A stretch of DNA of 64,000 nt, taken from Acidimicrobiaceae bacterium (GTDB lineage Bacteria > Actinomycetota > Acidimicrobiia > Acidimicrobiales > RAAP-2). Under the pieces are notes generated by a model that was given only the letters and a program-made list of their open reading frames with translations, was not told where the DNA came from and ran no database searches. Of this stretch, positions 1-9,451 are shown one piece after another. Position 1 is the first letter of the stretch. Every line of letters starts with the position of its first letter. Where the stretch lies: contig PMFA01000005.1 in assembly GCA_003155915.1 (NCBI GenBank), forward strand, positions 263,719-327,718, given 5' to 3'. The position numbers and the translations under genes were made by a program.

Positions 1-2016
<2,016 letters not shown>

Positions 2017-2017
2017 T

Positions 2018-2058
2018 TTCGCGCGAGCGGACTAATGAGAAGCCGCGCGTTCACTTTT
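2018..2058. terminator. Possible bidirectional terminator between katG and the iron-permease gene
   Basis: The short gap between two convergent genes has complementary GC-rich stretches (gcgcgagcgg at 2021-2030 and ccgcgcg at 2043-2049, pairing with a bulge), followed on the plus strand by a run of five T at 2054-2058. The T run overlaps the end of the minus-strand gene. Placement is suggestive, but the stem is imperfect. Confidence 0.35.
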
Positions 2059-2446
2059 TGTCGACGCCGTCGTCGCTTCGCAGCGAGTCGTGCACCTCAA
2101 TCTGATCGCGCACGCGCTCGACGAGTTCCTTCTCCTCGGCACGTTCGATCTGGACCAAATGATCGTCCGCCGCCGGGGAAGATCGAATGAGCTCGTCGAG
2201 CTTCAGCTGCAGCGCGGTTTGCTGACGATCTTGCGTGTGTTTCAACGCGAAGAGCAACATGATCACGATCGCATTCGCCACCGTGGAAAATCCCATTTGC
2301 CATCGTGGAGGAAATCCCCTTAAGGCGAGCGAAACTATGAATACGATCAAGACGAACGACACCACGGCGGCTGTCGCGACGTGCGAGATAATTTCGTCGA
2401 GTCGTTGGAAGACGCGACTCATTCGTTGGCGAAGTGCAGAGTGCAT
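2051..2446 (-). CDS. Low-affinity iron permease family membrane protein
   Basis: A 131-residue inner-membrane protein. Two hydrophobic segments (about residues 23-43 and 52-68) are followed by the strongly conserved KHTQDRQQTALQLKLDELIR stretch that marks the bacterial low-affinity Fe/Cu permease family (COG5478). The charged C-terminal tail (ERAEEKELVERVRDQIE) is also usual. Family members are small and their transport role is poorly tested, so iron uptake is family-based inference. A GGGAGA ribosome site lies about 8 bases before the ATG. It converges on katG; iron supply and heme peroxidase production may be related, but nothing shows co-regulation. Confidence 0.75.
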   Translation of the reverse strand: MHSALRQRMSRVFQRLDEIISHVATAAVVSFVLIVFIVSLALRGFPPRWQMGFSTVANAIVIMLLFALKHTQDRQQTALQLKLDELIRSSPAADDHLVQIERAEEKELVERVRDQIEVHDSLRSDDGVDKK

Positions 2447-2845
2447 TGTTGGTCTCCCGGTAGCGGTGTCGAGCGGACAACGTGATATATCACCTTATTT
2501 GTCCTCAACAAATGAATGACCGTGGAGTGATCGCCAACGCACGCCAGATTCGTCGTACCACTGCCTGACACATCCTTAGCGTTTCCTTAATCGTGCGCGA
2601 CCGTTTCCGGTGATGCGAGGTTGGTGCTTTCACACTCATGCGCCGAGAGCATTTGTTCTTGCGGTTGCCGGTGCAACGTGAGGCGACTTCAACATCAAAG
2701 GAGATGTCTGGGGTTGGCCGGGAACGGTTCGGCGTACAGTCTCCACGTTCATCGGCGCGATCATGTACTACGCGATCACTCGATCCAGAGATGGTGACGC
2801 GTCGAGCACCACGTCCCAACTGCTCGAACGACGGAGCTGGTGCTC
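2447..2845. other. Intergenic stretch without a supported gene
   Basis: About 400 bases separate the divergent iron-permease and padR genes. The open frames here lack start signals and look like chance frames. The left part holds the iron-permease upstream region and the right end abuts the padR operator. Nothing else is recognised. Confidence 0.5.
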
Positions 2846-2866
2846 CTACTACGTCGTACGTAGTAG
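2846..2866. promoter_or_regulatory. Probable PadR operator overlapping the padR promoter
   Basis: A perfect 9-bp inverted repeat, ctactacgt and acgtagtag separated by three bases, ends 9 bases before the padR ATG. A TAGCAT hexamer (2864-2869), a good TAnnnT -10 element, overlaps its right arm, so bound protein would block initiation. Autoregulation through such palindromes is the rule for PadR proteins. Confidence 0.7.
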
Positions 2867-2875
2867 CATTGGCGC

Positions 2876-3208
2876 ATGAACAAGAAGAGTTCGCAACTGC
2901 TGCGCCGACCCAACGATCCGCCGCTGCTCCTTCTGACGAGTCTCGCGTCGGGCCCCAAACACGGGTACGCGCTTCTGAAAGACATCGAGGAGTTCGCCGG
3001 TGTCACTTTGAGTCCGGGCACGCTCTACGGTGCCATCACCCGACTCGAGGAGTTGGGACTCATTGAACCGGTGGCCGAGGTCGAGCGACGTCGCCCGTAT
3101 CGCATCACGACCGACGGACGACAGGTGCTGCGTGAAGTGACCACCGAGATGCGCCGTCTCGCCGACGTGGGTGTCGCGCGTCTTCGACTCGCTGCGCGGG
3201 GTGTGTGA
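2876..3208 (+). CDS. PadR-family transcriptional regulator
   Basis: A 110-residue winged-helix repressor of the short PadR subfamily 2. The core LLLLTSLASGPKHGYALLKDIEEF, the recognition-helix segment LSPGTLYGAITRLEELGLIEP, and the wing with RRPYRITTDGRQVL are all present. A C-terminal helix for dimerisation follows. No ribosome site precedes the ATG. TAGCAT six bases upstream suggests a leaderless mRNA. A perfect palindrome covers the promoter, so it probably represses itself. Its stop overlaps the start of the next gene (ATGA), placing a membrane protein under its control. Confidence 0.92.
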   Translation: MNKKSSQLLRRPNDPPLLLLTSLASGPKHGYALLKDIEEFAGVTLSPGTLYGAITRLEELGLIEPVAEVERRRPYRITTDGRQVLREVTTEMRRLADVGVARLRLAARGV

Positions 3209-4152
3209 TGAAGCGGAACCGTGACGTTCGACGATTGCTTCGGTGGTACCCGTCGAGTTGGCGCGACCGATACGGCGACGAGCTTCTTGCCCTCCTAGAG
3301 GATCGTCTCGTAGAAGCGCCTCTCACGATTCGGCTTGGTTCATCAGTGGCTATCGCGGGACTGCGAGAGCGTCTGTACGGATCAGGCATGCTCGGTTCAC
3401 GCAGCTCTCCGTCGACGCAACGTCGAACTGGCTCGCTGACGGTGCTCGTGGCGTGGTCGATGATGGCTGTCGGTGGCGCCAGTTTCGTGAAGATGGCCGA
3501 GCACTTTCGTGCGGCGCTACCGACTTCATCGCGCGCCGTCGCAATCGTCGCGTACGACACGACCGCCCTCGCGGGACTCCTGGGGACGCTCTTTGTTGTG
3601 GTGGGCGTAACTGGTGCGTTGCCGGGATTCGTGCGGTTTCTTCGTGCCGACAAGTGGCCCCAGGTACGTGGCATGTTCGTGAGGTCGGTGGTCTCCTCTC
3701 TGGTGGTCGTCGTCGCCACGGCCGGTCTTTCTTGGTGGGCCCACCATTTGAACAGCGCGCAGCGCAATGGTGGAGACGGCGTGTACTCGGGCGTGTTCCT
3801 GGCGTTCGCCCTCTTAGTGGTGATAACGATCGGTCTATGGACGACGACCGGTGTCGCCGTGGCGTCGAGGATCGACTTCACACCCCGTGAACTGCGACGA
3901 GAGTCGTGTTTGGCGATTGCGGTGAGCCTTTCGTCAATCGTGGTCGTGGCCAGCGCTGCCGTGTGGGGAGTTCAAATTGGTCTGCACGCGCCATGGTTTC
4001 TCAATGGCACCGCGGCCGGCGTCGCAACGTCGCCATGGTCCGCTCAAGTGATCACCACGATGTTCGTGATGACACTCGCGCTCGTGACTGCGTTGTGGGG
4101 TGTCGTGCGCGTCGCGTCGACATACCGACCGACGCGTGTGAGCGCGCAGTAA
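3205..4152 (+). CDS. PadR-linked polytopic membrane protein
   Basis: A 315-residue protein. The N-terminal segment RRLLRWYPSSWRDRYGDELLALLED is typical of actinobacterial membrane proteins encoded directly after PadR genes. About six hydrophobic helices follow (roughly residues 70-90, 110-140, 155-178, 192-222, 235-255 and 280-305). The function of this family is unknown. It starts inside the padR stop codon (ATGA, 4-bp overlap), so the two genes are translationally coupled. It may be the PadR effector target, for example a drug or envelope stress protein, but that is inference. Confidence 0.8.
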   Translation: MMKRNRDVRRLLRWYPSSWRDRYGDELLALLEDRLVEAPLTIRLGSSVAIAGLRERLYGSGMLGSRSSPSTQRRTGSLTVLVAWSMMAVGGASFVKMAEHFRAALPTSSRAVAIVAYDTTALAGLLGTLFVVVGVTGALPGFVRFLRADKWPQVRGMFVRSVVSSLVVVVATAGLSWWAHHLNSAQRNGGDGVYSGVFLAFALLVVITIGLWTTTGVAVASRIDFTPRELRRESCLAIAVSLSSIVVVASAAVWGVQIGLHAPWFLNGTAAGVATSPWSAQVITTMFVMTLALVTALWGVVRVASTYRPTRVSAQ

Positions 4153-4332
4153 CCAGGACTTTCACCTACCGAGGCGGAAAGTCGACGAGTTCGTACGTCG
4201 GAATGATCGCGCAGGGTCCCGCGTGGCGTTCATGATGATGTGACCTTTGTCCTTAGAACATTCGTTCGTAGGTTCGTAGGATTGATTTACGGTGGCCGAG
4301 ATGTGCTCGGTGGACGATGTGAGGGACGATAG

Positions 4333-5484
4333 GTGACCAATCTGACGGTTCACGGGTCCGCGAGAGGGCAGTTCAACGATCGGCCACTCCTCGTCTTCTG
4401 GGAGATGACCAAGGCCTGTCAGTTGGCGTGTTTCCACTGTCGGGCCAATGCGCAATTGGTTGGCGCGGCCGATGAGTTGAGCACGAATGAGGGCCGCGGA
4501 CTCATCGATTCATTGGCCTCGATCGGAAGCCCGCGCCCGATTCTTATTCTGACGGGCGGCGACTGCCTGATGCGCGACGACATCGTCGAACTCGCTTCCT
4601 ACGCCCAGTCGGTACACGTGCCCGTGGCGATCGCCCCGTCCGTGACACCCCAGCTCACTGATTCGACGCTTCGATCGTTGCGCGACGTTGGCGTGAAGAG
4701 TGCGTCGCTCAGTCTTGACGGCGCCAGGCCGTCGACTCACGATGCGGTTCGGGGAATCGACGGGCACTTCAACTCCACGATTGAGGCCATTACGCGTCTA
4801 CGTGAACACGGATTCACGACGCAGATCAATACCACCGTCATGCCCTCCAACGTTCGCGAGCTGGCCGACGTCGCCAGGTTGCTGCACGAATTGCGGGTGA
4901 ACGTGTGGGAGGTCTTCTTTCTCATCACGACCGGGCGGGGCTCTGAAGTCACGGCGACTTCGGCGCGGGAGAACGAAGAGGTGTGTAACTTCCTCGTCGA
5001 CGCCTCTCGATACGGGTTCACGGTTCGCACGGTCGAGGCTCCGTTCTTTCGACGCGTCGCGCGAGAACGCGCCAGCGGCATCGACGCATCGTCGCCCGTG
5101 GTGGCCGGCTCCACGTACGCGTTCCTTCAGGGGCGCCTGAACGAACTTCTAGGGCCTAGTTCGGCGCCGGTGCGCGCGCCAAGCGCCGCAACTCGTGACG
5201 GGAAAGGGATCATCTTCGTCGGGGCGAACGGCGACATCTTCCCCTCGGGATTCCTGCCCATCACGCTCGGGAACGTTCGAGAAAGATCGTTGATCGACGT
5301 GTATCGCGACGACGAACTGCTGCGCTCCATTCGCTCGGCCGAGTTCGTGGGTGCGTGTGGGTGCTGTGAACATTCCGACATGTGCGGTGGTTCACGATCA
5401 CGGGCCTTCGCCACGTACGGCAATCCCCTGGCGTCTGATCCCGGCTGCGTTCGCGTCAGCAGCGTCCTCTCGACCGCGTGGTAG
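4333..5484 (+). CDS. Radical SAM/SPASM domain protein
   Basis: A 383-residue enzyme starting at a GTG preceded by GAGGGACGATAG. The radical SAM cluster motif CQLACFHC (CxxxCxxC) lies at residues 29-36. Further core elements are ILTGGDCLMRDD and SASLSLDGARPSTHDAVRG. A C-terminal SPASM-type Cys-rich segment (GACGCCEHSDMCGGSRSRA, then a later Cys) would bind auxiliary Fe-S clusters. The layout resembles the TIGR04053 / heme-biosynthesis-related (AhbD/NirJ-like) group. No RiPP precursor is seen nearby, so a small-molecule substrate is more likely than a peptide. It converges on a PPOX flavoprotein, a family sometimes near such enzymes. The substrate is unknown. Confidence 0.85.
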   Translation: MTNLTVHGSARGQFNDRPLLVFWEMTKACQLACFHCRANAQLVGAADELSTNEGRGLIDSLASIGSPRPILILTGGDCLMRDDIVELASYAQSVHVPVAIAPSVTPQLTDSTLRSLRDVGVKSASLSLDGARPSTHDAVRGIDGHFNSTIEAITRLREHGFTTQINTTVMPSNVRELADVARLLHELRVNVWEVFFLITTGRGSEVTATSARENEEVCNFLVDASRYGFTVRTVEAPFFRRVARERASGIDASSPVVAGSTYAFLQGRLNELLGPSSAPVRAPSAATRDGKGIIFVGANGDIFPSGFLPITLGNVRERSLIDVYRDDELLRSIRSAEFVGACGCCEHSDMCGGSRSRAFATYGNPLASDPGCVRVSSVLSTAW

Positions 5485-5502
5485 CGGCGATCGAATCGCG
5501 CA

Positions 5503-5937
5503 CTACGAATTCACCTCGACCTTTCGCCCGGTAACGTCGCTCGTTCGAATTCGAAACGCAACCGGCGTTCGACCTTCACCGCGCGGGCGCGAGTTTACGG
5601 TCTCTCGATTCTCTCGATTAGAGGACACGCGCTCGGAAATGATTTGAAGGGCCCGCACCGCGTCGTCGCCTTCCAACTCCTCGAAGACACCCTGGGCTAT
5701 GACGCTGCGCCACGCGCCACTCGTGAGGTACTCGTCGATTTCAAAACAGACGCGCTGGTTCTCCCGCATCATGTCGACCTTCTTACCTTCGGTGGTGTAC
5801 ACGTAGATGCAATTCCCATCCCACCCAAAGATGACGGGCACTACGTAGGTCTCGCCACCGACGTGACAGCCGACGCGGCCGACTTTCTGGGAGAGCACGA
5901 ACTCCTCAACCTCACTCGGTGACATCTCGAGGATCAT
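5503..5937 (-). CDS. Pyridoxamine 5'-phosphate oxidase (PPOX)-class flavin-binding protein
   Basis: A 144-residue split-barrel protein. The N-terminal helix and first strands (MSPSEVEEFVLSQKVGRVGCHVGGETYVVPV) and the segment IYVYTTEGKKVDMMRENQRVCFEIDEY fit the FMN- or F420-binding PPOX fold. The GKKVDMMRENQRVCFEID part lines the cofactor pocket in relatives. It lies 9 bases after the nitronate-monooxygenase-like gene on the same strand, which suggests a two-gene operon of flavoproteins. Met5 is an alternative start. The C-terminal 30 residues are charged and less conserved. Confidence 0.8.
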   Translation of the reverse strand: MILEMSPSEVEEFVLSQKVGRVGCHVGGETYVVPVIFGWDGNCIYVYTTEGKKVDMMRENQRVCFEIDEYLTSGAWRSVIAQGVFEELEGDDAVRALQIISERVSSNRENRETVNSRPRGEGRTPVAFRIRTSDVTGRKVEVNS

Positions 5938-5946
5938 CGCGCGAGA

Positions 5947-7419
5947 CTAACGAGTTTTCGAGGCGTCGCTCGCCGGCGTCACGTCGACGTCGACGCTCAG
6001 GTGGGCGATGACGTCGCGCGCGCTGTAGCTCTCTCGATCGACCAGCAGTTCGCGAATGTCGTTCAGGTAGTCACCGCTCGTCACGATCGGCGGCTCGCGG
6101 CGTCCGTCGCTGCGGTATTGACCTAGCCCGCACGTCGCCATAAGCCCGTTGCAGAGACAAGTCGATCCATCGGTCGCTTCGAGCGCGCCACCCTTTCGTA
6201 TGAAGGCATCGACGGGCTCGGCCGCGCAGCGATAGCCCGTTGACCCGTTGGGTTTGAGGTACGCCTCACGCAGGTAGCCCAGGTCACACTTTCGCTCGCG
6301 ATGGTCATAGACGTCGGGGTCCGAGATCGTGTCTTCCACCGACGCGACCTTGAATGGATATCCCGTCGACGAAGCCCGCAGCGACGTCTTCACGGTTACC
6401 GATCCAGCCTTTACCTCGTCGAGCACGCGACGACGCAGGTCGGGGTCCATCCCTGACTCGTCGCAGTAGGCGAAGAGGGTGCCCACCTGGACGCCGCTCG
6501 CGCCGAGGTCGAACGCGTCGCGCACGTGCTCGGACGACGTGACGCCCCCACCGATCCAAAACGGTAGGCCGAGATTGGAGAGCACGTCGTAGTCGACGAC
6601 GTCGCGCGCCCCGTATTGCGGGTTGCCTTCGTCGTCAACACCGAAGGCGCCGCGAGGCGGCGCGTTGTGTCCGCCGGCGCTCGGTCGCTCGACGACGAAG
6701 CCGTCAACCGGACCGTTGCTGCGCTTGGCGAGCGCGGTCGCGAGCACGTGCGACGAGACGATGCCCACGAAGTTCGGTCGACGAAGTGCCTGCGTCCCGA
6801 GGTACGGGGTGGGATCAAAGTGGAGTGAGAGGGCCGGATCATCATTGGCCGCACCCGTCACGCTGAGGGGAAGGTCAACCGGTTCGCCCAGCGCGAGCCG
6901 CTCGAGGGCCCCGGGAATGTGAGTGGGGACGCCGGCCCCCATCAAGACGTAGTCGACGCCGGCGAGAATCGCACCACACAACGAGGCGGCCGTCGGGAGC
7001 TGGACCTTGGTGAGGAGATTGATTCCGACGAGGCCGTCGTGCCCCATCTTGGCGAGCTTTACTTCGATGAAGGAAGCCAACACGATCGCGTCGATGGAAC
7101 GACCCTTGCTGCCGTGCGTCAATGCCGGGAGGCTGCGATACGGCGTCGAACCCGTTCGTCGCACGGCGCCGAATTTGTTGACGATGTCGGCAACGACACC
7201 CTGAGCCGGGAAGCAGTCGAGGGCGGTTTGTAGCTCGCCGTCGATCCCGTGGTCCTGAAGTCGGCGCACGAAGACGTTGTCGATGGCCGTCCCGGACACC
7301 ACGCCCAATTGACCCATGCTCGAGACTGCCCTCGCGAGGGGCCAACCGGATATTGCAATGCCCATGCCACCCTGGATAAGCCAGGGGACCGTTCCATCCA
7401 GAGGACCGGTGTCAGTCAT
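5947..7419 (-). CDS. Nitronate monooxygenase-like FMN enzyme
   Basis: A 490-residue TIM-barrel flavoprotein of the 2-nitropropane dioxygenase/nitronate monooxygenase superfamily. The family start WLIQGGMGIAISGWPLARAVS and the ERPSAGGHNAPPRG loop are present, as are IGGGVTSSEHVRDAFDLGASGVQVGT and LFAYCDESG. It is longer than class I enzymes (about 350 residues). The Cys-rich C-terminal part (residues 390-490, with STCLCNGLMATCGLGQ) recalls PfaD-like members that act as enoyl reductases in lipid or polyketide synthesis. The true substrate is therefore open. A GAGGTGA ribosome site precedes the ATG. The PPOX gene follows in the same transcript. Confidence 0.85.
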   Translation of the reverse strand: MTDTGPLDGTVPWLIQGGMGIAISGWPLARAVSSMGQLGVVSGTAIDNVFVRRLQDHGIDGELQTALDCFPAQGVVADIVNKFGAVRRTGSTPYRSLPALTHGSKGRSIDAIVLASFIEVKLAKMGHDGLVGINLLTKVQLPTAASLCGAILAGVDYVLMGAGVPTHIPGALERLALGEPVDLPLSVTGAANDDPALSLHFDPTPYLGTQALRRPNFVGIVSSHVLATALAKRSNGPVDGFVVERPSAGGHNAPPRGAFGVDDEGNPQYGARDVVDYDVLSNLGLPFWIGGGVTSSEHVRDAFDLGASGVQVGTLFAYCDESGMDPDLRRRVLDEVKAGSVTVKTSLRASSTGYPFKVASVEDTISDPDVYDHRERKCDLGYLREAYLKPNGSTGYRCAAEPVDAFIRKGGALEATDGSTCLCNGLMATCGLGQYRSDGRREPPIVTSGDYLNDIRELLVDRESYSARDVIAHLSVDVDVTPASDASKTR

Positions 7420-7722
7420 ATCTCACCTCAGTGCGCCCGACAAATCTTCACGATTCGCCCAGCTCTAGCCTAGGTCGCCCCTTGATGAGACCTTCATTCG
7501 AACGCGCATGACGTCGCGACTTTTCGAGGTGATGCGCGTCGCGGCGGTTCCTTCAGCCAAATGTCTGGATGCCCATCGCGTGGTGGGTGAGTGGGTCGGC
7601 CCGGCTCCGATCGCCCTCGTGGACGTACGGTCCACCTTTTCACGACGTGTGAATTCTGTGGGGAGTGGAGGTGGCGCGTCCTCAAAGCGGTCCGAACCGG
7701 ATGGGGATCGTGAGCAGGGACG
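7420..7722. other. Intergenic stretch without a supported gene
   Basis: About 300 bases lie between the nitronate-monooxygenase-like gene and the end of the ABC permease gene. The short open frames on both strands have no credible starts or conserved look. The left end serves as the upstream region of the minus-strand flavoprotein operon. Confidence 0.5.
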
Positions 7723-8448
7723 CTATTTGGTCACGCGTCGAATCGTGCTCGCTCCAGCGACGAGTGCGGCGAATATGTAGGCGAGCAAAATTGCGAACTG
7801 GCCAACGTAGTACTGGTTCGACTGCAGCGGGTTAATGGCGTGCACGGCGGCCGTCATTGGCAGCACTTTGGCGACGGCACGCAGCGCGCTCGGTAGCTGG
7901 CTGACAGGAATGACGAGACCGCAGAGGAGCAACTGGGGCAGGATGAACGCGGGCATGAACTGAACGGCCTGGAACTCGGTGTGGGCCACGGCACTCAGCG
8001 CCAATCCGAAGGCAGTGCCGAGCAGACCGGCGCAGAGCGCCACGGCACTGATACGCCACGGTACTCCCTGATGGGCGAGCCCGTACCAGGAGTAGGAGAG
8101 GACCGAGACGAGCACGCTTTGGACCAAGGCGAGAGCCCCAAAAGCGATCGCGTAGCCCGCGACGAAATCGGCCTTGGTCAGGGGCAGCGTGAAGAGGCGC
8201 TCGAGAGTTCCGACGGTCCTCTCTCGCAGGGTGATGACCGACGTGACGAGAAACATGACGATGAGAGGAAACACGCCGAGCAGTTTCGGGCCCACCGAGT
8301 CGAAGGCACCGGGCCGGTTGGTGAGGGACCACGCGAGCAGACCCATTAACGCAGTTGGGACGAGCAACAACAGTGCGAGGGTCCGCGGATCGTGGCGCAA
8401 CTGCTCGAGAATGCGCCGAGTGGTGAGGAGCGTCCGTCGCAGGCTCAT
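7723..8448 (-). CDS. ABC-2 type transporter permease
   Basis: A 241-residue inner-membrane protein with about six helices, typical of ABC-2 export permeases. An N-terminal cytoplasmic lead (RRTLLTTRRILEQLRHDPRTL) precedes the first helix. The segment TLRERTVGTLERLFTLPLTKADFVAGY is the hallmark coupling region, and PQLLLCGLVIPVSQLP lies in the conserved last third. The ATG overlaps the stop of the ATPase gene by 4 bp, so the two are co-translated and form one exporter. The substrate (drug, lipid or peptide) cannot be read from the sequence. Confidence 0.9.
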   Translation of the reverse strand: MSLRRTLLTTRRILEQLRHDPRTLALLLLVPTALMGLLAWSLTNRPGAFDSVGPKLLGVFPLIVMFLVTSVITLRERTVGTLERLFTLPLTKADFVAGYAIAFGALALVQSVLVSVLSYSWYGLAHQGVPWRISAVALCAGLLGTAFGLALSAVAHTEFQAVQFMPAFILPQLLLCGLVIPVSQLPSALRAVAKVLPMTAAVHAINPLQSNQYYVGQFAILLAYIFAALVAGASTIRRVTK

Positions 8449-9167
8449 CGATCGCCTTCGATCAGACGCTCAAAGGCTTCGTCATAGCCGGACGCTTTGG
8501 AGGCCGCCAACAGTGATGCCGGTGTGCCGTCGAACAGTAGGGCACCGTCGCGCAGCAGCAGTAACCTGGCGCAACGAGCCGCTTCATCCATCACGTGGCT
8601 CGACACGATGACCGTGGCACCGCTCTTCGCGAGGTCGTCGAACGTGTGCCAAAGGTCGCGACGCAGTATCGGGTCCAGTCCCACGGTCGGCTCGTCCAGG
8701 ATCAGCACGGGCGGAGATCCCACGAGGGCGACGCCCAGTGACACGCGCGCGCGCTCGCCGCCGGACAACGAAGCGACTAGTCGGTCGGCGAAGGGGGTGA
8801 GGGCGACGACGTCCATTACGCGCGCGACCTCGGAAGGGCCCTGAGCTAGTACGCCGGTGAAGTAACGGATATTTTCCTCGACGGTGAGGTCGAGGTAGAC
8901 GGCCGCGCTTTGGGCCATGTAGCCGAGTTTGCCGCGCAGCGACCGTGAGCCCGCGGCACAGTTCATAATCCGCGCGGATCCGTCGGTGATCGCCTGGACG
9001 CCGAGGAGTGAACGCATCAGCGTGCTCTTGCCGCTGCCACTTGGCCCGAGCAGGCCAATGAGTTCGCCGGGAGCGGCACGAAATGAGATCGACTTCAAGA
9101 TTTCGTGGCCACTGCGAACGACGCGGAGGTTCGACACATCGAAGGTCGAGTGGTCAGAACTATCCAT
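8445..9167 (-). CDS. ABC transporter ATP-binding protein (ABC-2 exporter)
   Basis: A 240-residue ATPase. Walker A is GPSGSGKST at residues 40-48, followed by the Q-loop region KLGYMAQSAAVYLDLTVEENI. The signature is LSGGERARVS and Walker B is VLILDEPTVGLDP, with the H-loop His in VIVSSHVMDEA. It powers the permease encoded directly downstream. No clear ribosome site precedes the ATG, but TAGGGT lies 8 bases upstream (9176-9181), which would fit a leaderless mRNA. Confidence 0.93.
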   Translation of the reverse strand: MDSSDHSTFDVSNLRVVRSGHEILKSISFRAAPGELIGLLGPSGSGKSTLMRSLLGVQAITDGSARIMNCAAGSRSLRGKLGYMAQSAAVYLDLTVEENIRYFTGVLAQGPSEVARVMDVVALTPFADRLVASLSGGERARVSLGVALVGSPPVLILDEPTVGLDPILRRDLWHTFDDLAKSGATVIVSSHVMDEAARCARLLLLRDGALLFDGTPASLLAASKASGYDEAFERLIEGDR

Positions 9168-9451
9168 CTGGTTTCACCCTACTGTCCTCGAAAGTCGGAT
9201 TCGAATTGATTCACTCCGTGACATGGTGCAGTCGAGATCCAGAGCACTCGACGTGAGGAAGTGCCGTGCGGGTCGGACTGACGAGGGGCATCAACGATGG
9301 CTATAGATTGAGCAACGATGAAGAACGCATCCGTCGTCGAGTCAATACCGCAAGGTTGGCGTAGGCAGTCAGGTGCGTCACAGTTCGGTGCCCTCTTCGC
9401 GCCGTCAGACCTCACGGCCGTGATTCGCCGCACTCGTTCCCGCTGGGCGAG
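9168..9451. promoter_or_regulatory. Divergent promoter region between the ABC exporter and the pyruvate-kinase-like gene
   Basis: A 284-base gap between divergent genes with no credible coding frame. It must contain the promoters of both. A TAGGGT -10-like hexamer is placed for the leftward gene. No convincing pair of hexamers was found for the rightward gene. Confidence 0.4.

Noticed and set aside
4293..4312. Shared motif tggccgagatgtg upstream of the radical SAM gene and near 55664 before tRNA-Arg
   Set aside because: Short shared words are expected by chance in 64 kb; the flanks differ and no common function links the sites.
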